In this document: in pieces, positions 25,040 through 31,386 of the stretch
How positions within the stretch are numbered: the first letter of the stretch is position 1
Layout of the letters: each line of letters begins with the position of its first letter
Assembly (NCBI GenBank): GCA_017458105.1
Contig: JAFTGC010000005.1
Coordinates: 1-47,823, forward strand
Origin: Ruminococcus sp.
GTDB lineage: Bacteria > Bacillota > Clostridia > Oscillospirales > Acutalibacteraceae
Reading direction: 5' to 3'
Length of the DNA stretch: 47,823 nucleotides
Program-made: the position numbers and the translations under genes
The notes under the pieces: generated by a model
Told to the model about the DNA's origin: nothing
The model's database searches: none
Seen by the model: only the letters and a program-made list of their open reading frames with translations

Positions 25040-27223
25040 ATGGGCTGGTTTGACGACCAGATTAAGGAAAGAGTAAAAAAAGACAGCAATCTGTTCTCTG
25101 ACGCCTTTGTCGAGATGTCAAGCGTAGTAATGGGAAAAAAGACGCTTTCCGATTCTCTGAATGATTACGGAAAACAGGCTCAGGACTCAATCCGCAACAT
25201 TCTCAGCTTTTATAATATTACACCGCAGGAAATCCCTGTCAACATAACCGAGGTTAGTGACCAACTCGAATTTCTTCTTCGTCCTACAGGTGTGATGAAA
25301 AGGGACATTACCCTTGACGGCAAGTGGTATAAAGACGGTATCGGCCCCTTGCTTGCCACAACTGTTGACGATAAAGTAATTGCTCTTATTCCGGGAAAAA
25401 TTTCCGGCTATCGTTTCTTTGACTCCGATTTAGGAAAATATGTAAAGGTAACTGCGAAAAACTGCGGCAAAATTTCGCCGGAGGCAATTTGTTTTTACAA
25501 GCCTTTTCCTTTCAGAAAGCTTACCGCAAAGGATTTGTTCAAATATTTTGCAGCATCAATATCATTTAATGACTATCTGATGATTATTATGGCATCACTT
25601 GCCGCAAGTTTAATAGGTATGCTTACGCCTTATGTAAACGGCATAATTTTTGGCAGAGTTATTGAAGAAGGACAGCTCAATTTATTTATTGCAGCTATGG
25701 TGTTGCTTTTGGGGGCGTCGGTTTCTGCACTTATGATTGATGTCGTAAAACAGCTCTGTTCCTCTCGTATCAATACGAAAATGACCATAGCCGTGGAATC
25801 TGCGACTATGATGCGTATATTGTCTTTGCCTGCAGAATTTTTCAAGGATTACAGTGCCGGTGATTTGGCAAACCGATTAGAACAGATGAAAATTCTGTGC
25901 ACCTCGATTTCTTCAATTTTTCTTACGGGCGGTTTATCCGTATTATTCTCGCTTGTCTATGTTTTTCAAATTTTCAGCTATGCACCGTCATTGGTGTTGC
26001 CGTCAGTCGGTGTTATATTGGTTTCGGTTCTTGTTTTTGCCGTTGTAACAGTATTTCAGGTTAATAATTACAACAAAATGCTGGAGGCAAGCTCCAAAGA
26101 AAGGGGTCTTGTTTTCTCGCTGATTTCAGGAATCCGGAAAATAAAGCTTGCCGGTGCCGAAAAAAGGAGCTTTGCACGCTGGGCAAAACTGTACAAACAA
26201 ACCTCCGAGAAAAAATATAACCCTCAAACCATCGTTAAAATTATGGAGGCTTTAATTGTTGCAGTCATAACTCTCGGCACTGCGATCATATATTATCTTG
26301 CTTACAAATCAAAAGTCAGTTTAGCGGAATATATGGCATTCAGCTCCGCATACGGAATGGTAAACGGTGCTTTTATGTCAATGATTGGAATGACTATAGA
26401 AATCTCTAATATCAAGCCGTCTATCAACCTGATTCGTCCCATAATGGATGCGGAGCCTGAGGTTTCTGAGGATAAGCATGTTGTAACAAGACTTTCAGGC
26501 GGAATTGAAATTAACAATGTATCCTTTCGTTACAACGAGAATATGCCCTATGTTATTAATAAGCTCAATCTGAAAATCACCCCCGGGCAGTATGTGGCAA
26601 TTGTGGGCAAGACGGGATGCGGTAAGTCCACATTAATGCGTATTATGCTTGGATTTGAGCGTCCTCATAAGGGTGCGGTTTATTATGACGGCAAAGATTT
26701 AAATACCATAGAACTTAAATCTCTGCGTCGCAGTATCGGAACAGTAATGCAAAACGGCAAACTCTTTTCAGGCGACATCTATTCCAATATCACCATCTCT
26801 GCACCACAGCTTTCTGTGGAACAAGCGTGGGAGGCGGCAGAAATGGCAGGCGTAGCGGAGGATATTCGCCGTATGCCTATGGGTATGCACACTCTGATTT
26901 CTGAGGGCAGCGGCGGAATCTCAGGCGGTCAGCGTCAAAGACTTATGATAGCCCGTGCAATTGCCCCAAAGCCAAAGCTGTTGATGTTTGACGAGGCTAC
27001 CTCCGCACTCGATAATATTACGCAAAAGCATGTTTCCGATTCTCTCGAAAAGCTAAAATGCACACGAATCGTCATAGCCCACAGGCTTTCCACTATCAAG
27101 AACTGTGACCGCATTATTGTGCTGGACGAGGGCAGGATTGTCGAGGATGGAAAATATGATGAACTTATCGCACTTAACGGTATGTTCGCCGAACTGGTCG
27201 AACGCCAACGACTTGATATTTAA
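25040..27223 (+). CDS. Second NHLP-type ABC exporter subunit
   Basis: 727 residues. A 150-residue N-terminal cytosolic region without protease motifs is followed by about six membrane helices (about 170-440) and an ATPase with GKTGCGKST, GISGGQRQRLMIARAI, LLMFDEATSALD and IAHRLST. NHLP systems typically encode two such ABC proteins, one with and one without the C39 domain, and this order is kept here. AAGGAGG lies just before the start, 12 bases after its partner gene. Confidence 0.88.
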   Translation: MGWFDDQIKERVKKDSNLFSDAFVEMSSVVMGKKTLSDSLNDYGKQAQDSIRNILSFYNITPQEIPVNITEVSDQLEFLLRPTGVMKRDITLDGKWYKDGIGPLLATTVDDKVIALIPGKISGYRFFDSDLGKYVKVTAKNCGKISPEAICFYKPFPFRKLTAKDLFKYFAASISFNDYLMIIMASLAASLIGMLTPYVNGIIFGRVIEEGQLNLFIAAMVLLLGASVSALMIDVVKQLCSSRINTKMTIAVESATMMRILSLPAEFFKDYSAGDLANRLEQMKILCTSISSIFLTGGLSVLFSLVYVFQIFSYAPSLVLPSVGVILVSVLVFAVVTVFQVNNYNKMLEASSKERGLVFSLISGIRKIKLAGAEKRSFARWAKLYKQTSEKKYNPQTIVKIMEALIVAVITLGTAIIYYLAYKSKVSLAEYMAFSSAYGMVNGAFMSMIGMTIEISNIKPSINLIRPIMDAEPEVSEDKHVVTRLSGGIEINNVSFRYNENMPYVINKLNLKITPGQYVAIVGKTGCGKSTLMRIMLGFERPHKGAVYYDGKDLNTIELKSLRRSIGTVMQNGKLFSGDIYSNITISAPQLSVEQAWEAAEMAGVAEDIRRMPMGMHTLISEGSGGISGGQRQRLMIARAIAPKPKLLMFDEATSALDNITQKHVSDSLEKLKCTRIVIAHRLSTIKNCDRIIVLDEGRIVEDGKYDELIALNGMFAELVERQRLDI

Positions 27224-27235
27224 AGGAGTGGAATA

Positions 27236-28498
27236 ATGACCTATGAAATGGAATACACCGCTTATCTCTATGCGTGCGGTGCAACAGGCAAAATAGCCGA
27301 ACCTCCAAAACAGAAGGTAGACTGGGAGCGTGTGGTGCAAATTGCTGTTGAGCAGAGCATTACCTACACGGTTGCCATAGCAATCAAAAAGGGCAATACC
27401 GACTGTGACGAAAATATAAAAAATAGGTTGATTGCCTCCTTGCGGGGTGCGGCAATAAAAAACGCTCTGAAAACCGACGGTATTCTCTCGTTGGTAGAAA
27501 AAATGGAAAACGAGGGCATCAAAACGGTTATAATAAAGGGGATTGATGTTGCACGGTTTTATGCAAATCCCGAGTGTCGTGTATCGTCTGATACCGATTT
27601 GTTCATTGCTCCCGAGGATGAAAAAGGTGCGATAGAGTTTTTGAGTCGGCAGGGATTTTTTATGGATGAGCGTCCCGAAATAAGCAATCATGCCGTAGGT
27701 ACACATCCTGTTTTGGGTATGATTGAACTTCATATAAAGCTCCTGCCTGATTTATACAAAAATATAAATATTACAAACTGGCAGGTTGATGACCGTGCTA
27801 TTCAAAACCGGGAAGAAGTTTCCTACCTAGGTAAAAAATATTTTGCTATGGAAACAACAGACAACCTGCTGTTTCTTACTCACCATATGATGAAGCATTT
27901 GATGTACAACGGTATTAGCCTGCGTATGATGATGGATAACGCACTGTTTGCAAAACATAATATTGAAAAACTTGACCGAAAAAAATACGAGGAAGCATTG
28001 AAGGAAACAAAGTATTTCTATACAATGCAGTTGATTTTTGGTGCAATGGTGAAGTATTGCGGTTTTTTGCCGTCGGATTTTCCTATAGAGCCTGAGTACG
28101 GCGAAGATATGATGGCGATTATGAACGACCTCGAAGAGAGTGGTTGGCAGGGTAAGAACAATGAAGCTGAGCGTATGGAGGCATGGGAGTATTACCGCTA
28201 TCAAACTGCAAAGATTAAAAATGACCGCTCACAAATTTCTGAAATCAATAAGGAAGTAAACAGATATTACCGCAGAGCACTGTTTTTGCCTATGGAATAT
28301 ATGCAGGACAAGTACCCGATTTTGAAGCGGAATAGATGGCTTTATCCGTTTTGCTGGACGCATAGATTCCTCACCAAGGGAATATCCCGACTGTTTGCGG
28401 GTAGTTGGCAGGATGTAAGATTTCAAGATGACTCTTCCAAACTTTCCGAGGGTGGACAGAAGAAGGTTGAGCTTTTAAAAAGGCTTGAATTAATGTAA
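27236..28498 (+). CDS. Nucleotidyltransferase-family protein of RiPP loci
   Basis: 420 residues. The middle has a minimal nucleotidyltransferase core: VIIKGIDVARFYANPE then RVSSDTDLFIAPED, where S-D-T-D gives the two metal-binding aspartates; an HMIELHIKLL-like strand follows (seen as MIELHIKLLPDLY). This fits the NTP_transf_5 family (PF14907). Related genes sit in lasso-peptide loci such as paeninodin, where a nucleotidyltransferase accompanies an HPr-type kinase; the same pairing occurs here (kinase at 29077). It may adenylylate or otherwise modify a peptide or partner; function unproven. Strong AAAGGAG ribosome site, 12 bases after the exporter gene. Confidence 0.75.
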   Translation: MTYEMEYTAYLYACGATGKIAEPPKQKVDWERVVQIAVEQSITYTVAIAIKKGNTDCDENIKNRLIASLRGAAIKNALKTDGILSLVEKMENEGIKTVIIKGIDVARFYANPECRVSSDTDLFIAPEDEKGAIEFLSRQGFFMDERPEISNHAVGTHPVLGMIELHIKLLPDLYKNINITNWQVDDRAIQNREEVSYLGKKYFAMETTDNLLFLTHHMMKHLMYNGISLRMMMDNALFAKHNIEKLDRKKYEEALKETKYFYTMQLIFGAMVKYCGFLPSDFPIEPEYGEDMMAIMNDLEESGWQGKNNEAERMEAWEYYRYQTAKIKNDRSQISEINKEVNRYYRRALFLPMEYMQDKYPILKRNRWLYPFCWTHRFLTKGISRLFAGSWQDVRFQDDSSKLSEGGQKKVELLKRLELM

Positions 28499-28524
28499 AA
28501 ATTACCGCTGAAAACACTTCTAAA

Positions 28525-28561
28525 GTTTTTCTGAACTATCAAAAATAAAAATCAGAAAAAC
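28525..28561 (+). promoter_or_regulatory. Hairpin just upstream of the precursor promoter
   Basis: GTTTTTCTGA (28525-28534) and TCAGAAAAAC (28552-28561) form a perfect 10-bp inverted repeat ending three bases before the -35. It has no T run, so an operator or weak terminator is more likely than a strong terminator. Confidence 0.5.
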
Positions 28562-28563
28562 AC

Positions 28564-28592
28564 TTGACTTTGTCAGAAGTTAATGATACAAT
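28564..28592 (+). promoter_or_regulatory. Promoter for the precursor peptide genes
   Basis: TTGACT (28564-28569), 17-base spacer, TACAAT (28587-28592), 52 bases before precursor 1. It would give the precursor genes their own, higher transcription inside the long operon. Confidence 0.75.
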
Positions 28593-28644
28593 TACATTAA
28601 CAAAATTTAATTTTTATAAAATTTTTTGTAAAGGAGTTATAATT

Positions 28645-28839
28645 ATGGCTAATATTGAAGACATCAAAAAATTGGCAAGTGAAGACGGCATAGAGATTTC
28701 CGAAGAGGAACTCGAGGCAATCGCAGGTGGAGCATACACTTATGAAGAGTGGACAAAGATGAGCAAAGAAGAGCGTAGAGCAGCTCAGTTGCGTTCTCAG
28801 GCTGCTCATGTTTTGGAATTGCCTTGTGAACTTGACTAA
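28645..28839 (+). CDS. Candidate RiPP precursor 1 (double-glycine leader)
   Basis: 64 residues. ATG 28645 follows AAAGGAG at ideal spacing; an upstream in-frame extension overlaps the promoter and is rejected. Residues 1-29 form a leader like those of Nif11/ProcA-type peptides: acidic helix, then ISEEELEAIAGG, the site for the C39 protease encoded at 22835. The 35-residue core after GG is unusual for a lanthipeptide: rich in Glu, Arg, Lys and Ala, with only four Ser/Thr and one Cys (in LELPCELD), so at most one thioether ring. It reads as a helical peptide. Base composition matches the exporter and LanM-like genes rather than the AT-rich genes next to it. Confidence 0.8.
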   Translation: MANIEDIKKLASEDGIEISEEELEAIAGGAYTYEEWTKMSKEERRAAQLRSQAAHVLELPCELD

Positions 28840-28855
28840 TCCGGGGAGGGATTGA

Positions 28856-29062
28856 ATGTATAGTAAACCGGATTTTGTAAAAGTTGATTTAGAAATCAGA
28901 GATAATTTTGCTGCATATAATTCTTGTCCTTATGATGAGTCTGGAGAAAATGCTTGGACAATGACTGCTTATGGTAACTGTAAGGAATATGAACATGGTC
29001 AAAATCTTATAGAAGCCTATCCTAGTGCTTCATGGCAATGTTATAGTTCATATAATCCTTGA
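28856..29062 (+). CDS. Candidate RiPP precursor 2 (YxKP leader, Cys/aromatic-rich core)
   Basis: 68 residues, start after GGGAGG, 16 bases beyond precursor 1. The N-terminal MYSKPDFVKVDLEIRDNFAAY has the look of leaders read by PqqD-like recognition domains (Y-x-K-P then spaced hydrophobics; quoted as YSKPDFVKV and DNFAAY). The remainder has Cys24, Cys42 and Cys62, seven Tyr, two Trp, and many Ser/Thr/Asn/Gly, ending CYSSYNP. There is no double-glycine site. It is followed within 14 bases by the HPrK/PqqD fusion and then by the radical SAM gene, the expected modifying enzymes. AT-rich like those two genes. Product type not known. Confidence 0.75.
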   Translation: MYSKPDFVKVDLEIRDNFAAYNSCPYDESGENAWTMTAYGNCKEYEHGQNLIEAYPSASWQCYSSYNP

Positions 29063-31290
29063 TTAAGGAATAGTTTATGTTTTATATTTCAGATTTCTAT
29101 AATGTGAATAAGGGGCAGTTTGAACCTTTCAAAAATGAAAGGGGCAAACTCCCCTCTTTTTCAATTTGTATTCGTCCCTTAGTGAATAAGAAAATTAATC
29201 ACCTTACTGAGCGTCAGCAACTAGGGGATTATACATTTTATGAGGAAACCTCGGAGGGGGTTTGGTTTTCTTTCTGCGGTTCTTATCTATGTTTGAATAA
29301 AAATATGAAACAAGCGGATGTGTATTTGTCAAAAAATTTACGTTTTGACGGTCAGTATGAGACATCTAATTTGATTATGCAAGCGTTTATGTACCGTTTG
29401 GTTGATATGGGTAATTTTATGATTCATTCAGCTGCCACTGTGTTTGAAAATCAAGGGATTCTTTTTTGCGGTCAGTCGGGAGCAGGCAAAAGCACACAGG
29501 CTAACCTATGGAAAAAACACTTAAAAACAAAAATAATAAATTACGACAAGCCTTGTATTATAAACGATAATGGAACTTTCTATGCCCACGGTTCACCGTG
29601 GAGCGGTAAGGAAGAACTTTATCTTAATGAATTTGTTCCTTTAAAGGCTATAGTATTCGTTAGACAAGCTAATGAGAACCGTGTAGTTAAATTATCTCCC
29701 GCACAGGCTTGTGCACATATTTATCTTCATAACTATGTTTACCCTATTACTAATAAAATAGAAGAAAAATACGCCTCGGCTATTAATGAAGTGGTCAAAA
29801 AAATCCCTGTATATGAGTTGTATTGCGATATTAGTGAAAATGCCGTAGAGGTGCTTTATAATGAATTGTTTCAGCAATCATCTTATGAGGAATATAAAAA
29901 GGAGCTAATAGTGAAATATAAAGTTAAAGATAATTTTCTAATGAATAAAATTGCAGATGAATATGTTGTAATTCCAAGAGGTACCGAAGCACTTGATTTT
30001 AATGCAACGGTTGTATTTAATGAATCAGGTGCCTTTTTATGGGATTTATTACAGGATTTTAAAGATATTGATAATTTGGCAGATGCATTAGCTCAAAAAT
30101 ATGATATTAGCATAAAGGTAGCACAGGATGACTGTGTTGAATTTATTAAAAAGATGCAAAACAATAAGTTGTTAGATGTCATTGAATAAAGAGGTATAGC
30201 TAAAAATATGTCTTTGTATGAAATTTTAAAAGAAGCTGAACGTAATGACGAAAACAAGCTAAAAGTTTTCAGCGAATTTATAGCTCACAAAACCGTCAAG
30301 AATAGAATATTATATTCAGCAATCCTTGAATTAACTCCAATTTGTAATTTTAATTGTCATGTATGCTATATCAGAATGTCAGAAGAAGAAGTCAAAAATA
30401 GCGGAAAGAAAATCATGAGATTCGACCAATGGAAATATTACATTGATGGTTTATGTGATTTGGGTTTGAGTAGCTTTACTTTGACAGGAGGAGAATGCAC
30501 TCTACATCCTGACTTTGCAAAAATATATGAATATATTTATGATAAAGGTAAACAGATAGTAATGATTACGAATGGATCTGCTATTACAGACAATATTATA
30601 AATTTATTAGTAAAAAAACCTCCATCTAAACTATGTATAACTTTGTACGGTGCTTCCGAAAAAACATATGAAAAATTCTGCAAGAATGGAGCCGCTTACC
30701 ATAAAGTTTTTGAAAATATTGAAAAATTGACGTCAAAAAAAATATATCCCATTTTTAACTATACTTGTAGTCAATATAATATTGATGATTTGGAAAAAGT
30801 TGTGGCTTATGCGAAAAAAAAGCATTTGCAAATTCGTCCATCATGGGAATTAATTTCTTATAATAAATGTACTGATGAAATAATATCTAAATACCAAGTT
30901 GATGAAAAACAATATAGTCAGGTTGCTGACAAAATCTGGGGAGTAGATAAATCAACTGATTCTGATATCGAAAATATCGAAAATTTCAATTTTTCAAAAG
31001 TATTGGATGATTCTAAAATTATTACAAAGGGTATTTCTTGCGATGCAGCCAGAAATCATTGTTCTATTAACTGGGAAGGTAAAATGAAGTCGTGTGTTGC
31101 ACTTGATGTATTCACTGTTGATTCTCACAAGGTCGGTGGAGTAAAGGAAGCATGGCATAAACTTGTAGAATGGGCTGATAATGTTCCTTTATTAGTTGAA
31201 TGTCAAAAATGTATTTTTAGAAAAAGATGTTCAAGTTGTATTGCAAAACATTACAATGATACGCACCAATTTGGAAAACCATCACCCAGA
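28857..31290 (+). other. AT-rich block with distinct composition (probable inserted cassette)
   Basis: From precursor 2 through about 90% of the radical SAM gene the sequence is visibly more AT-rich than either flank. Hand counts of sample lines: 30541-30600 and 30661-30720 each have 17 G/C in 60, while 32581-32640 has 28 in 60. The right edge is sharp near 31290, inside the 3' end of the radical SAM gene. No repeats or integrase mark the edges. Confidence 0.55.
29077..30189 (+). CDS. HPr-kinase-like / PqqD fusion protein
   Basis: 370 residues. The first 270 form a P-loop kinase of the HPrK/SynE-like type: HSAATVFENQGILF then GQSGAGKST (132-140), and IINYDKPCIINDNGTFYAHGSP with the acidic residue expected opposite the P-loop (read as IINYDKPCIIND and FYAHGSP). 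Residues about 283-370 are a PqqD-type domain (IPRGTEALDFNATVVFNESGAFLWDLL; key parts DFNATVVFNE and FLWDLL), which in RiPP systems grips the leader peptide. Stand-alone HPrK-like kinases phosphorylate lasso peptides; the fusion would bring the kinase to its peptide. It lies between precursor 2 and the radical SAM gene, neither of which has its own PqqD domain. Confidence 0.8.
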   Translation: MFYISDFYNVNKGQFEPFKNERGKLPSFSICIRPLVNKKINHLTERQQLGDYTFYEETSEGVWFSFCGSYLCLNKNMKQADVYLSKNLRFDGQYETSNLIMQAFMYRLVDMGNFMIHSAATVFENQGILFCGQSGAGKSTQANLWKKHLKTKIINYDKPCIINDNGTFYAHGSPWSGKEELYLNEFVPLKAIVFVRQANENRVVKLSPAQACAHIYLHNYVYPITNKIEEKYASAINEVVKKIPVYELYCDISENAVEVLYNELFQQSSYEEYKKELIVKYKVKDNFLMNKIADEYVVIPRGTEALDFNATVVFNESGAFLWDLLQDFKDIDNLADALAQKYDISIKVAQDDCVEFIKKMQNNKLLDVIE

Positions 31291-31386
31291 CTCTGCTTCA
31301 AAGTGCTTCACCCCGAAGAAGCCGCCAAAATGCAAGCTGAATACGACAGACAACAAGCGGAAAAATCCGAGGAAACAAATATATGA
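30208..31386 (+). CDS. Radical SAM/SPASM peptide-modifying enzyme
   Basis: 392 residues. The radical SAM iron-sulfur motif CNFNCHVC gives Cys46, Cys50, Cys53; GGECTLHPDF follows as the SAM-binding GGE. The C-terminal SPASM region carries ISCDAARNHCSINWEGKMKSC (three Cys, read as ISCDAARNHC and GKMKSC) and ECQKC...KRCSSC...RLC, enough for two auxiliary clusters. Such enzymes form thioether or carbon-carbon cross-links in RiPPs. Precursor 2, with three Cys and many aromatics, is the likely substrate; the PqqD domain encoded just upstream would present it. The last 30 codons change to the higher-GC style of the next gene, with which it overlaps by four bases (ATGA). Confidence 0.9.
   Translation: MSLYEILKEAERNDENKLKVFSEFIAHKTVKNRILYSAILELTPICNFNCHVCYIRMSEEEVKNSGKKIMRFDQWKYYIDGLCDLGLSSFTLTGGECTLHPDFAKIYEYIYDKGKQIVMITNGSAITDNIINLLVKKPPSKLCITLYGASEKTYEKFCKNGAAYHKVFENIEKLTSKKIYPIFNYTCSQYNIDDLEKVVAYAKKKHLQIRPSWELISYNKCTDEIISKYQVDEKQYSQVADKIWGVDKSTDSDIENIENFNFSKVLDDSKIITKGISCDAARNHCSINWEGKMKSCVALDVFTVDSHKVGGVKEAWHKLVEWADNVPLLVECQKCIFRKRCSSCIAKHYNDTHQFGKPSPRLCFKVLHPEEAAKMQAEYDRQQAEKSEETNI

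Noticed and set aside
28564..28644. Longer version of precursor 1 starting at 28564
   Set aside because: The added 27 codons overlap the promoter boxes; ATG 28645 has an ideal ribosome site and gives a normal leader.
28856..29062. Lasso peptide reading of precursor 2
   Set aside because: The leader and the kinase/nucleotidyltransferase pair resemble lasso loci, but no asparagine-synthetase-like cyclase or transglutaminase-like protease is present in the window.
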